Position numbers and translations under genes: made by a program
In this document: positions 1 through 9,026 of the stretch, piece after piece
Numbering within the stretch: the stretch's first letter is position 1
Layout: each line of letters opens with the position of its first letter
The notes under the pieces: model-generated
Told to the model about the DNA's origin: nothing
Database searches by the model: none
Seen by the model: the letters and a program-made list of their open reading frames with translations, nothing else
From: Pseudolabrys sp.
Lineage (GTDB): Bacteria; Pseudomonadota; Alphaproteobacteria; Rhizobiales; Xanthobacteraceae
Length of the DNA: 64,000 nucleotides
Reading direction: 5' to 3'
NCBI GenBank assembly: GCA_026125895.1
Contig: JAHCKG010000013.1
Span: 1-64,000 of the forward strand

Positions 1-150
1 GACCAAGCCCACGGGCCTGGCCAGGGACAGCTCCCTTGAGGATCGTAAGGCCCCGGGGAATGTATCCCCCACGCACCTCGCAGCCCCGCCGGGTCAATGT
101 AGTGGCTCGGCCGGTCTCACGCCAGCCGCCGGCCATTGATCGGGAAAAAC
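1..150 (-). ncRNA. ssrS: 6S RNA (ssrS), partial at window edge
   Basis: Read on the minus strand, this non-coding stretch contains GGGGCCTTACGATCCTC followed by GGGAGCTGTCCCTGGCC, which resembles the 3' half of alphaproteobacterial 6S RNA. The position supports this: 6S RNA commonly lies just downstream of zapA in proteobacteria, and zapA is on the same strand about 340 bases upstream. The 3' end probably runs beyond base 1. 6S RNA binds housekeeping RNA polymerase by mimicking an open promoter. The 5' boundary is a guess. The identification rests on recalled sequence resemblance and synteny, not a covariance-model search. Confidence 0.6.
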
Positions 151-154
151 CGGC

Positions 155-382
155 CTAGCGGCCGAAACTGGCGCAGAGACAGCGTTTGACGATCGCTTCG
201 CCGTTGCCGTCTTCCACCGTCACGCGGGCGGGCCGGCCCGCCCGGCGCATCGCCAGGCACTCCGAAACGGCCACCTGCAAGGCGAGATCGCGGGAGTGAT
301 AGGGACCCATGTCACGGCGCCCGTCCTCGATCAGCCAGCCGTTATTGTGGCCGGGTCGGACCAGAAAACGGGTGCATTCCAT
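155..382 (-). CDS. small conserved hypothetical protein, DUF2188-like
   Basis: About 75 residues if translation starts at the internal ATG at 382. A longer frame starts at 466, but its first 28 residues look unlike coding sequence. The core, with GWLIEDG, then MGPYHSRDLALQVA, then RPARVTVEDGNGE, resembles small DUF2188-type proteins that have a strand-helix-strand layout and no known biochemical role. It lies between zapA and the 6S-like RNA on the same strand, so it may share their transcript. No signal peptide or membrane segment is visible. The function is unknown and the start uncertain. Confidence 0.6.
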   Translation of the reverse strand: MECTRFLVRPGHNNGWLIEDGRRDMGPYHSRDLALQVAVSECLAMRRAGRPARVTVEDGNGEAIVKRCLCASFGR

Positions 383-487
383 GGGCGGCAGCTCGCTAAC
401 CGGGAGGGGAGTCGATGACCGGCGCAGCCTAAAAACGAAAACCTTATTCCAGATTAACAGTTTCAAATGAGAAAGTATCTTGGGCGG

Positions 488-877
488 TCAGCCGATACCG
501 ACCCCATGCCCCGCCGGCAAGGTCTGGTTGAGCTTGCGGGTAATGCCCTCGAGCCGCTCGGCGGCGGAGTTGAAGGCGCCGACCACGGCATCGGACGCCG
601 CCTTGGCACGGTCGGCGGCGACGACGCGGGCATCCTTGAGCGCGGCGATTTCGTCCTCGAGCCGACGCATGCGGCGCGTCATTTCGTTCATCTCGTCGGC
701 CACCATCAGCGCCGCCATCACGGTAAGCCGCGTATCGCCGATCTCGCCGAAGCGCTTGCGCAGGTCGATGATGCGCTGGTCGATGTCGTGGGCGAGCGCC
801 TCCAGGTGCTGCTCCTGGCCGTCTTCGCAGGCGAGACGGAACTGCCGGCCGGCAATGGTGGCGTTCACCGTGCCCAT
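488..877 (-). CDS. zapA: cell division protein ZapA
   Basis: A 129-residue protein beginning MGTVNATIAGRQFRLAC. ZapA is a cytoplasmic FtsZ-ring-associated protein that bundles FtsZ filaments. The N-terminal globular part shows the family pattern (hydrophobic strand, then EQHLEALAHDIDQRI, then GDTRLTVMAALMVADE). The C-terminal half, from about residue 65, is a charged coiled coil. The start at 877 is four bases from the stop of the upstream DUF4164 gene, so the two are probably translationally linked. The reading frame stays open further upstream, but that stretch is arginine- and serine-rich out-of-frame sequence of the neighbour. Confidence 0.9.
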   Translation of the reverse strand: MGTVNATIAGRQFRLACEDGQEQHLEALAHDIDQRIIDLRKRFGEIGDTRLTVMAALMVADEMNEMTRRMRRLEDEIAALKDARVVAADRAKAASDAVVGAFNSAAERLEGITRKLNQTLPAGHGVGIG

Positions 878-881
878 GGCG

Positions 882-1250
882 TCACGCCTCCGGCTCGAGC
901 AGCGACTGGATCTCGCCGATCGCCTTGTCGAGCCGTTCGGCCACGTCCCGATTGACCTCGCGGAGCTGCCGCCCCAATGCCGCCTCGCCGTCGAGTTGAT
1001 CGGCCAGCCGCGCACGGTCGACGCCGAGCATCTGGACCTGCGCCGCGAGCGTATCCTCGTTACGGTCGGCTTCACGGCGCCGCTCCACGGCGGCGTCAAG
1101 CGCATCGAGCGCGCGCGCCAGACGCTTCACCGCGGTGTCGAGCGTGCCGTCGCCCGTCACCCGCGCGCCCGCCGGTGCCGCCGGCCCGTTGTCATCCTGC
1201 GCCCTGTCATCCTGCGCCCTGAAGTCACGCGACCCCATCGCTGCCGTCAT
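882..1250 (-). CDS. DUF4164 coiled-coil protein
   Basis: About 122 residues from the ATG at 1250. A TTG start at 1283 and an ATG at 1238 are alternatives. The protein is acidic and helical: from residue ~35 it is almost all heptad-like helix (LDTAVKRLARALDALDAAVE and onward), ending in EIQSLLEPEA. DUF4164 proteins sit immediately upstream of zapA in many Hyphomicrobiales, which fits the four-base gap to zapA here. A structural or division-associated role is inferred from this linkage only. The gene is divergent from tkt. Confidence 0.75.
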   Translation of the reverse strand: MTAAMGSRDFRAQDDRAQDDNGPAAPAGARVTGDGTLDTAVKRLARALDALDAAVERRREADRNEDTLAAQVQMLGVDRARLADQLDGEAALGRQLREVNRDVAERLDKAIGEIQSLLEPEA

Positions 1251-1452
1251 GTCCAGCACCGCCTGAAAATCCTTGCGGAGCAATTATTTAGATCAGGAAG
1301 CTTACGGGCTGGGCGAGCGGGCCGTCAACGTGCGGCGCCCGATATGCCCCGGAGATTTAGCGGCCCTGTGTACGGCGCAGGACGGCCCGCCCCGTCACAT
1401 TGACTCAAGGGCCGTGCGTGCTATGCGAACCTCGCAAAACAGGCCGTTTTTC

Positions 1453-3489
1453 ATGTCAGCATCCGCATCGACCGCCACCGCGACGCATCCAGATCGTCCG
1501 GTGCATTCCGTTGGCGTGACCTCGCCGATGGCCAATGCCATCCGCGCTCTGGCTATGGATGCCGTCGAACAGGCGAAATCCGGCCATCCGGGGCTGCCGA
1601 TGGGCGCTGCGGACATCGCGACGGTGCTGTTCACGCAGTTCCTGAAATTCGATCCTGCAGCGCCGCACTGGGCCGACCGCGACCGATTCGTGCTGTCGGC
1701 CGGCCACGGCTCGATGCTGATGTACGCCCTGCTCTATCTCACCGGCTATTCGTCGGTGTCGATCGAGGACATCAAGCGCTTCCGCCAGCTCGGCTCGAAG
1801 ACACCGGGACATCCTGAAAACTTCATCACCGAAGGCGTCGAGACCACGACCGGCCCTCTCGGCCAGGGGCTCGCGACCGCGGTCGGCATGGCGATGGCCG
1901 AGCGTCACATGGCCGCCGTCTTCGGCGACGCCATCGTCGATCACAAGACCTACGTGCTCGCCTCCGACGGCGACCTGATGGAAGGCATTTCGCACGAAGC
2001 CATCGCGCTCGCCGGCCATCTCAAGCTGAACAAGCTGATTGTGCTGTTCGACGACAACGGCATTTCGATCGACGGGCCCTTGAGCCTTGCCGACTCGGTC
2101 GATCAGGTGAAGCGCTTCGAGGCCTGTGGCTGGGCGGCCTGGCGCATCGATGGCCACGACCACAAGCAGATCGCCGACGCGCTGACCAAGGCGCAGAAGT
2201 CCGACAAGCCGGTGATGATCGCCTGCCGCACCACCATCGGTTTCGGCTCGCCGTCCAAGGCCGGCAAGTCGTCGTCGCACGGCTCGCCGCTCGGCGCCGA
2301 CGACATCAAGGGCACCCGCGAGGCGCTCAAGTGGACCGCGCCGGCGTTCGAAGTGCCGGCCGACATCCTGAAAGACTGGCGCAAGGCCGGCGAGCGCTCG
2401 AAGGCGGCGCATGCCGACTGGGACAAGCGTCTCGCCGCGCTCGATGGCGCCAAGCGCGCCGACTTCGAGGCGCGCATGAAGGGCGAACTGCCGAAGGCCG
2501 CGTTGGAGGCCGCCGTGAAGGCGGTGAAGGAAAGCCTCGCCGCCACGCCGAAGGAAATCGCGACGCGCTCGGCTTCCGAATTCGCGCTCGAGTCGCTGGT
2601 GCCCGCGGTGCCGGCCATGGTCGGCGGCTCGGCCGATCTCACCGGCTCGAACAACACCCGCACCAAGTCGATGAAGGCGATGACCGCGTCGGATTTCTCC
2701 GGCCGCTTCGTCAACTACGGCATCCGCGAGCACGGCATGGCCGCGGCCATGAACGGCATGACGCTGCACGGCGGCATCATCCCCTACTCGGGCACGTTCC
2801 TGGTGTTCTCCGATTACGCCCGTCCGGCGATGCGCCTCGCGGCGCTGATGGGCACGCGCGCCATCCACGTCATGACGCATGACTCGATCGGCCTTGGCGA
2901 AGACGGCCCGACGCACCAGCCGGTCGAGCATCTCGCCGCGCTGCGCGCCATCCCGAACATGCTGGTCTTCCGCCCGGCCGACGCGGTCGAGACCGTGGAA
3001 TGCTGGCAGCTCGCGCTCGACCACCAGCACGGTCCAAGCGTCCTGGCGCTCACCCGCCAGAACCTGCCGCAGTTGTCGAAGGACTTCATGGGCGCCAACC
3101 GATGCGCCGCCGGCGCCTACGAAATTCACGCCGCGAGCGGCAAGGCTCAGGTGTCGATCTTCGCCACCGGCTCGGAAGTGTCGATCGCCGTCGAGGGCGC
3201 CAAGCTGCTCGCCGCCAAGGGCGTTGCCGCTCGCGTCGTGTCGGTGCCGTGCTTCGAACTCTTCGCCGCGCAGCCCGAGGCCAAGCGCCGCGCCATCCTC
3301 GGCGATGCGCCGGTCCGCATCGGCGTCGAAGCCGCCGTGCGTCAGGGCTGGGACGCCATCATCGGCTCCGACGGCGCCTTCATCGGCATGACGGGCTTCG
3401 GCTCGAGCGCGCCGTACAAGGAACTCTACAAGAAATTCGGCATTACCGCAGAGGCAGTTGCCGAAGCGGCGATGAAGAAACTGCATTGA
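1453..3489 (+). CDS. tkt: transketolase
   Basis: A 678-residue cytoplasmic enzyme that uses thiamine diphosphate to move two-carbon ketol units between sugar phosphates in the pentose phosphate and Calvin-Benson pathways. Visible motifs are the N-terminal [11 protein letters not shown], the cofactor motif starting at [13 protein letters not shown] and ending DDNGISIDG, the pyrimidine-domain [14 protein letters not shown], and the substrate-site [14 protein letters not shown]. The length is normal for the family. I chose the ATG at 1453, about 25 residues before the conserved core. An ATG at 1423 and the upstream open frame lack conserved sequence. It is the first of four carbon-metabolism genes on this strand. 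Confidence 0.95.
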   Translation: MSASASTATATHPDRPVHSVGVTSPMANAIRALAMDAVEQAKSGHPGLPMGAADIATVLFTQFLKFDPAAPHWADRDRFVLSAGHGSMLMYALLYLTGYSSVSIEDIKRFRQLGSKTPGHPENFITEGVETTTGPLGQGLATAVGMAMAERHMAAVFGDAIVDHKTYVLASDGDLMEGISHEAIALAGHLKLNKLIVLFDDNGISIDGPLSLADSVDQVKRFEACGWAAWRIDGHDHKQIADALTKAQKSDKPVMIACRTTIGFGSPSKAGKSSSHGSPLGADDIKGTREALKWTAPAFEVPADILKDWRKAGERSKAAHADWDKRLAALDGAKRADFEARMKGELPKAALEAAVKAVKESLAATPKEIATRSASEFALESLVPAVPAMVGGSADLTGSNNTRTKSMKAMTASDFSGRFVNYGIREHGMAAAMNGMTLHGGIIPYSGTFLVFSDYARPAMRLAALMGTRAIHVMTHDSIGLGEDGPTHQPVEHLAALRAIPNMLVFRPADAVETVECWQLALDHQHGPSVLALTRQNLPQLSKDFMGANRCAAGAYEIHAASGKAQVSIFATGSEVSIAVEGAKLLAAKGVAARVVSVPCFELFAAQPEAKRRAILGDAPVRIGVEAAVRQGWDAIIGSDGAFIGMTGFGSSAPYKELYKKFGITAEAVAEAAMKKLH

Positions 3490-3495
3490 TTTACG

Positions 3496-3603
3496 TCATG
3501 GCCGGGCCCTCCCCGGCCATCCACGTCTTTGGAAACCCGTCTTTGGCCATAAAGTTCTGGCCATAAACAAGACGTGGATGGCCGGCATAACGCCGGCCAT
3601 GAC
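3496..3603 (+). repeat. palindromic intergenic repeat pair (family 1)
   Basis: Two copies of a GTCATGGCCGG...CCGGCCATCCACGTCTT element lie in inverted orientation (3496-3529 and 3569-3603). The arms ATCCACGTCTT and AAGACGTGGAT face each other and could form one large hairpin between tkt and gap. Each copy is also internally palindromic (GGCCGGG/CCCGGCC). This sequence is familiar as a highly repeated intergenic element in Bradyrhizobium and Rhodopseudomonas. Confidence 0.8.
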
Positions 3604-3645
3604 GCAGTTGAACGAGCGGATTTTTTTGACCGGGAGCGACATAGA

Positions 3646-4653
<1,008 letters not shown>

Positions 4654-4664
4654 GCAAAAGAAGC

Positions 4665-4777
4665 CGTCATCCTGAGGTGCGCGCCCGAAAAGGGCGCGCC
4701 TCGAAGGACGACGGCATTGGGGCTGCCATCCTTCGAGGCTCCCTCCGCTGTCGCGGAGGTCGCACCTCAGGATGACG
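4665..4777 (+). repeat. palindromic intergenic repeat (family 2, full copy)
   Basis: The element is bounded by perfect 16-base inverted ends, CGTCATCCTGAGGTGC and GCACCTCAGGATGACG, with inner arms CCTCGAAGGA and TCCTTCGAGG. A related full copy lies at 12623-12737 and a half copy at 13942-13984. It fills the gap-pgk junction and leaves the pgk leader only about 14 bases beyond the element. Confidence 0.85.
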
Positions 4778-4791
4778 AGAGAGTTTCGAAC

Positions 4792-5985
4792 ATGAGTAAC
4801 TTCCGCACCCTCGATCACGTCGACGTCAAAGGCAAACGCGTGCTTGTGCGCGTCGATCTCAACGTTCCGGTCGATAACGGCGTCGTCACCGACGCAACCC
4901 GCATCGAGCGCATCGCGCCCGCCATCACCGAGCTCGCCGACAAGGGCGCCAAGGTGATCCTGCTGTCGCACTTCGGTCGGCCGAAGGGCATCGATCCCAA
5001 GCAATCCCTGAAGCCGGTCGCTGCCGAAGTGGCGCGCGTCATCAAGCGCAAGGTCGCCTTCGCCTCGGACTGCGTCGGCGAAGCCGCCGAAAAGGCCATC
5101 GCCGCCATGCATTCCGGCGACATTCTCTGCCTCGAGAACACGCGCTTCCATGCCGGCGAGGAGAAGAACGATCCGGCCTTCGTCGAGCAGCTTGCCAAGC
5201 TCGGCGACATCTGGGTCAACGACGCCTTCTCTGCGGCGCACCGGGCCCATGCCTCGACAGAAGGCCTTGGCCACAAGCTGCCGGCCTATGCCGGCCGCGC
5301 CATGCAGGAAGAACTCGTCGCGCTGACCCGCGCGCTGGACAAGCCGGAGCGGCCGCTCGCCGCCATCGTCGGCGGCGCCAAGATCTCGACCAAGCTCGAG
5401 CTGCTCGGAAATCTCCTGCAGAAGGTCGATGCGCTGATCATCGGCGGCGCCATGGCCAATACTTTCCTGCTCGCGCAAGGCAAGAAGATGGGCAAGTCGC
5501 TGGTCGAAGCCGATCTGATCTCGACCGCGCAGAAGATCCTCGAACAGGCCAAGGCCGCCAAACGTGACATCGTGCTGCCGGTCGATGTCGTCGTCGCGCA
5601 GAAGTTCGAAGCCAATGCGCCCTCGCGCGTCGTCGGCGTCGATGAGGTCGGCGAGACCGACATGGTGCTCGACATTGGGCCCAAGAGCGTCGAGCGCGTC
5701 GTCTCGGTGCTGGCCCGCGCCAAGACCCTGGTGTGGAACGGGCCGTTCGGCGCCTTCGAGATGGAACCCTTCGACAAGGGCACCGTTTCCGTAGCCGAAG
5801 CGGCTGCCGAACTGACCGAGGCCGGCAAGCTGGTCACCGTTGCGGGCGGCGGCGACACCGTCGCGGCGCTCAACGCCGCCAATGTCACCGACCGCTTCAC
5901 TTACGTTTCCGCCGCCGGCGGCGCCTTCCTCGAATGGCTCGAGGGCAAGGCTCTGCCGGGGGTTGAGGTTTTGAGAGCGAAGTAA
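4792..5985 (+). CDS. pgk: phosphoglycerate kinase
   Basis: A 397-residue cytoplasmic kinase that exchanges phosphate between 1,3-bisphosphoglycerate and ADP. Diagnostic parts are [15 protein letters not shown] near the N terminus, [50 protein letters not shown], and [17 protein letters not shown] with the nucleotide-site [11 protein letters not shown]. The length is typical. The frame runs 25 codons further upstream, but those codons lie inside the palindromic repeat, so the ATG at 4792 is preferred. Third gene of the tkt-gap-pgk-fba run. Confidence 0.96.
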   Translation: MSNFRTLDHVDVKGKRVLVRVDLNVPVDNGVVTDATRIERIAPAITELADKGAKVILLSHFGRPKGIDPKQSLKPVAAEVARVIKRKVAFASDCVGEAAEKAIAAMHSGDILCLENTRFHAGEEKNDPAFVEQLAKLGDIWVNDAFSAAHRAHASTEGLGHKLPAYAGRAMQEELVALTRALDKPERPLAAIVGGAKISTKLELLGNLLQKVDALIIGGAMANTFLLAQGKKMGKSLVEADLISTAQKILEQAKAAKRDIVLPVDVVVAQKFEANAPSRVVGVDEVGETDMVLDIGPKSVERVVSVLARAKTLVWNGPFGAFEMEPFDKGTVSVAEAAAELTEAGKLVTVAGGGDTVAALNAANVTDRFTYVSAAGGAFLEWLEGKALPGVEVLRAK

Positions 5986-6003
5986 ATTCACGCGTTCGCC
6001 TTT

Positions 6004-6055
6004 CCCGGGCGCAGTGCGGCACATCCGAAGGATGTGATGCGCTGCGTCCGGGGCA
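6004..6055 (+). repeat. palindromic intergenic repeat (family 5)
   Basis: An imperfect palindrome with arms CCCGGGCGCAG and CTGCGTCCGGG around an inner stem ACATCCGAAGGATGT. It occupies the pgk-fba junction, upstream of the fba Shine-Dalgarno. It resembles the recurrent CCCGG-CGCAG-type intergenic element of Bradyrhizobium relatives. Only one copy is visible in this window. Confidence 0.65.
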
Positions 6056-6078
6056 AGTAACGAGAGGGGAGACACTGT

Positions 6079-7101
6079 ATGAATCTCGCTGACCTGAACA
6101 AAGTCGCGGTCGCCATGACCGCCAACGGCAAGGGCATCCTGGCCGCCGACGAATCCACCGGCACCATCAAGAAGCGTTTTGACGCGATCGGCGTCGAGAA
6201 CACCGAGGACAATCGCCGCGATTATCGCGAGCTGATGTTCCGCACCGCCGAGGCGATGAAGAATAGCATCTCCGGCGTCATCCTTTACGACGAGACCATC
6301 TGGCAGAAGGCCAAGGACGGCACGCCGCTCGTCAAGATCATCGAGCAGATGGGCGCCATTCCCGGCATCAAGGTCGATGAAGGCACCAAACCGCTGCCGA
6401 ACTGCCCGGGCGAACTGATCACCGCCGGCCTCGACAAGCTGCCCGACCGCCTGCCGAAATATTACGAAGCCGGCGCGCGCTTCGCCAAATGGCGCGCGGT
6501 GATCGATATCGGCGCCGGCATCCCGAGCTACACCGCGATTTCGACCAATGCGCATGCGCTCGCCCGTTACGCCGCGCTGTGCCAGGCGAACCAGATCGTG
6601 CCGATCGTCGAGCCGGAAGTGCTAATGGACGGCGCGCACGACGCCGACCAGTGCTACATGGTAACCGAGTTCATGCTCAAGGAGACCTTCCAGCAGCTCT
6701 ACTACCAGAAGGTCGCGCTCGAAGGCATCGTGCTCAAGCCGAACATGGTCGTGCCCGGCAAGAAGTCGTCCAAGAAGGCTTCGGTGCAGGAAGTCGCCGA
6801 GAAGACCGTCAAGCTGCTCAAGGCCTGCGTTCCCGGCGCGGTGCCCGGCATCGCCTTCCTGTCAGGCGGCCAGTCGGATGAAGAGGCCACGGCGCATCTC
6901 GACGCCATGAACAAGATCGGCAACCTGCCGTGGAACCTGACCTTCTCCTACGGCCGCGCGCTGCAGGCCGCGCCGCAGAAGGCCTGGTCCGGCAAGGCGG
7001 CGAATGTTGCCGCCGCGCAGGCCGCGTTCACGCATCGCGCCAAGATGAACTCGCTCGCCGCCAAGGGCGAGTGGAAGAAGGACATGGAGAAGGCGGCGTA
7101 G
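6079..7101 (+). CDS. class I fructose-bisphosphate aldolase
   Basis: A 340-residue cytoplasmic Schiff-base aldolase that cleaves or forms fructose 1,6-bisphosphate (and possibly sedoheptulose bisphosphate). It shows the animal-type class I motifs ILAADESTGTIKKRF, VILYDETIWQ, KWRAVIDIG, VPIVEPEVLMDG and EGIVLKPNMV (Schiff-base lysine), then IAFLSGGQSDEEAT. No class II metal-ligand motifs are present. The ATG at 6079 has GAGAGGGGAG upstream. It is the last of the four carbon genes; tkt plus gap, pgk and fba fits glycolysis/gluconeogenesis or a Calvin-type cycle, though no rubisco gene is visible here. Confidence 0.95.
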   Translation: MNLADLNKVAVAMTANGKGILAADESTGTIKKRFDAIGVENTEDNRRDYRELMFRTAEAMKNSISGVILYDETIWQKAKDGTPLVKIIEQMGAIPGIKVDEGTKPLPNCPGELITAGLDKLPDRLPKYYEAGARFAKWRAVIDIGAGIPSYTAISTNAHALARYAALCQANQIVPIVEPEVLMDGAHDADQCYMVTEFMLKETFQQLYYQKVALEGIVLKPNMVVPGKKSSKKASVQEVAEKTVKLLKACVPGAVPGIAFLSGGQSDEEATAHLDAMNKIGNLPWNLTFSYGRALQAAPQKAWSGKAANVAAAQAAFTHRAKMNSLAAKGEWKKDMEKAA

Positions 7102-7121
7102 TCAGCGGCACACTCAGCGTG

Positions 7122-7233
7122 CTCCCTCTCCCCTTGGGGGAGAGGGTTGGGGTGAGGGGGCCATTGACTATCGTTGGTTTGTAACCCCTCACCCGAACCG
7201 CTTCGCGGTTCGACCTCTCCCAAAGGGAGAGGT
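7122..7233 (+). repeat. palindromic intergenic repeat (family 4)
   Basis: CTCCCTCTCCCCTTGGGGGAGAGGG begins the element (7122-7146). It continues into GGGTGAGGGG and a return half, CCCCTCACCCGAACCGC-TTCGCGGTTCG-ACCTCTCCCAAAGGGAGAGGT. The two halves pair with each other and each also has its own stem. A related copy is at 11693-11814. It follows the fba stop. Confidence 0.8.
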
Positions 7234-7247
7234 GAAGGAAGACAATA

Positions 7248-7275
7248 AAAAGGCCGCCCCACCGGGCGGCCTTTT
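7248..7275. terminator. bidirectional intrinsic terminator
   Basis: A perfect stem AAAAGGCCGCCC/GGGCGGCCTTTT with a four-base loop and T/A runs on both sides. It ends the fba transcript on the plus strand and the secreted-protein gene at 7326-7613 on the minus strand. Confidence 0.85.
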
Positions 7276-7325
7276 CTTCTACACGCCGGCTGCGTTCGAA
7301 ATCGCCGAACGCCGCGGCGCTGACT

Positions 7326-7613
7326 TTACGGGCAGTCGGTCTTGTGAACGGTCTTCGACCCGCCGAGCGCGCTGTCCTTGTGCACGGTCTTCGAGGTGCA
7401 GTCGCTGGTCGCGCCCGAGCCGGTGGTGGTCGTCGTGGTCTTGGAGTCGAGGCCGAGCGGGCCGGTACGCTCCTTTGTGGTCACCGTCGTCGAGGTGCTC
7501 GGCTCGACGGTCACGGCCGGCTTCTCGGTGGTGATCACGGTGGTCTGCGCATTGGCGGCAATCGCGCCGAAAGCGGTGGCGGTCACAGCGAGCGCGAGTA
7601 CGGTCATCTTCAT
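7326..7613 (-). CDS. small secreted Thr-rich protein with paired cysteines
   Basis: A 95-residue protein from the ATG at 7613, which has an ideal AGGAGG six bases upstream; this rules out the longer frame from 7628. An N-terminal signal peptide (MKMTVLALAVTATAFGA, then ANAQ) predicts export. The mature part is rich in Thr and Val, with a run of six threonines (TTTTTTGSG). It ends in a short cysteine-bounded loop that contains SKTVHK twice, about ten residues apart. I do not recognise the family. The composition suggests an extended periplasmic or surface peptide. Transcription ends at the shared terminator. Confidence 0.7.
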   Translation of the reverse strand: MKMTVLALAVTATAFGAIAANAQTTVITTEKPAVTVEPSTSTTVTTKERTGPLGLDSKTTTTTTGSGATSDCTSKTVHKDSALGGSKTVHKTDCP

Positions 7614-7799
7614 GGGTTGCCTCCTCATGAGCGGCGTCGGAATTGATAAGTCGGGCCGCTAACGCTGTGGGCCGCGTCCCGTTCCGAAAAATCCGACGAG
7701 GCTTCGCGCGCAACGCTCCTGGCCGGTTCGGCCATTGAAGAGAAGGTATCAACGCCTTACGGTGCGCGGCGTTCCAAGAAACACCCGAGGAAATGGCCC

Positions 7800-8432
7800 G
7801 TGATCGATCTCTATACCTGGACCACCCCGAACGGCCGCAAGGCCTCCATCATGCTCGAGGAAGTCGGCCTGCCCTACACGGTCCACGCCGTCGACATCGG
7901 CAAGGACGAGCAGTTCAAGCCGGAGTTCCTCAAGATCGGGCCGAACAACCGCATCCCGGTGATCGTCGACAACGACAACGGGCTGTCGCTGATGGAATCC
8001 GGCGCCATCCTGATCTATCTCGCCGACAAGACCGGCAAGCTGATGCCGAAGTCCGGCGAAGGCCGCTACAAGGTCATCGAGTGGCTGATGTGGCAGATGG
8101 GCGGCCTCGGACCGATGGTCGGCCAGGCGCATCATTTCCACAAGCAGAACCCCGGCAAGGTGCCGTATGCCGAGGAACGCTACCTCAAGGAGACGCAGCG
8201 GCTCTACAAGGTGCTCAACACCCAGCTCGGCAAGGGCGCCTATGTCGCCGGCGATTATTCGATCGCCGATATTTCGATCTGGCCGTGGGTGTCGCGCTTC
8301 GAGTGGCACGGCGTCGATCTCAACGACTTTCCCAACATCAAGCGCTGGTACACGGCGATCGCGGCGCGGCCCGCGGTGCAGAAGGGTTACCAGGTGCCGA
8401 AGGACATGGGTCCCATTCCGATGCCCAAGTAA
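7800..8432 (+). CDS. glutathione S-transferase family protein (YfcG/YghU-like)
   Basis: A 210-residue cytoplasmic protein with a GTG start at 7800 preceded by CCCGAGGAAA. The N-terminal thioredoxin-fold domain has TWTTPNGRKASIMLEEVGLPY; the TPNG motif is the substrate-activating site of the YfcG/YghU (Nu-class) transferases, which act as disulfide reductases with glutathione. Also visible are NNRIPVIVD and LSLMESGAILIYLADKTG (the glutathione gamma-glutamyl site). The C-terminal helical domain follows (YVAGDYSIADISIWPWV). It stands alone and is ended by the terminator at 8461. The physiological substrate cannot be told. Confidence 0.88.
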   Translation: MIDLYTWTTPNGRKASIMLEEVGLPYTVHAVDIGKDEQFKPEFLKIGPNNRIPVIVDNDNGLSLMESGAILIYLADKTGKLMPKSGEGRYKVIEWLMWQMGGLGPMVGQAHHFHKQNPGKVPYAEERYLKETQRLYKVLNTQLGKGAYVAGDYSIADISIWPWVSRFEWHGVDLNDFPNIKRWYTAIAARPAVQKGYQVPKDMGPIPMPK

Positions 8433-8460
8433 CGCGGACAAAAAGAATAGCGCGTAACAA

Positions 8461-8487
8461 AAAAGCCCCGGCTCGCGCCGGGGCTTT
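8461..8487. terminator. intrinsic terminator, shared by convergent genes
   Basis: Stem AAAGCCCCGGC/GCCGGGGCTTT with a four-base loop, flanked by A and T runs. It lies between the convergent GST gene and the minus-strand small secreted protein. Confidence 0.85.
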
Positions 8488-8510
8488 CCATTCTCAATAG
8501 TGCGTTGCGC

Positions 8511-8807
8511 TTACGGGCAGAACCACACCGGTCCGACCAGGATGCAGCCGCGGCGATTCCAATCGCGCGGACGGGCGTGATAGCGGTGCCAGCCGCGCGG
8601 CGCGCTGCGATAGCGATGGCCGGCGCGATAACGCGGCGCGGGGCGCACGTGACGGCGCGAGTCGTGGCGGTCGCGATGACGATACTGCACGTCAATCACA
8701 TGACCCTGCTGCGAGACGCCGTTCATCGGCGCGGCGGGCGCGGCTGACGCCGTCGTGACGGCAGCGCCAGAAATCAACAGAGCAGCAGCGATAAATATGG
8801 CTTTCAT
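8511..8807 (-). CDS. small secreted Arg/His-rich protein
   Basis: A 98-residue protein from the ATG at 8807, with GGAGG six bases upstream; upstream in-frame codons are not needed. A clear signal peptide (MKAIFIAAALLISGAAV, then TTASA) precedes a mature chain rich in Arg, His and Tyr (YRHRDRHDSRRHVRPAPRYR). It closes with CILVGPVWFCP, two cysteines likely to form a disulfide. Exported basic proteins of this type are common and uncharacterised in Bradyrhizobium relatives. No function can be given. Confidence 0.75.
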   Translation of the reverse strand: MKAIFIAAALLISGAAVTTASAAPAAPMNGVSQQGHVIDVQYRHRDRHDSRRHVRPAPRYRAGHRYRSAPRGWHRYHARPRDWNRRGCILVGPVWFCP

Positions 8808-9026
8808 GAACATCCTCCAATGCAAAGGCGCAAGATCTATCAACGACCGGGCGCCGCGTTCCGTTCCGTGACGAATGTCACCGACGATCATTCAACGTGA
8901 CGGCGCGCAAAACCCTGCGCCAGCGTCCGATGAACCGCTGTTCATCGCCGCCTTGCTGTATCGTGATCGGCGTATCGGCGTGCCGCAAGTTTGCTATCAT
9001 GCGATGGCAACGCAGGACCTCACCCG

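Noticed and set aside
1456-3486. 676-codon minus-strand frame
   Set aside because: It is the complement of transketolase; the Arg/His/Gly-rich translation has no motifs. High GC content opens such shadow frames.
4717-4791. 25-codon N-terminal extension of Pgk
   Set aside because: It is encoded entirely by the palindromic repeat; the conserved protein begins at the ATG at 4792.
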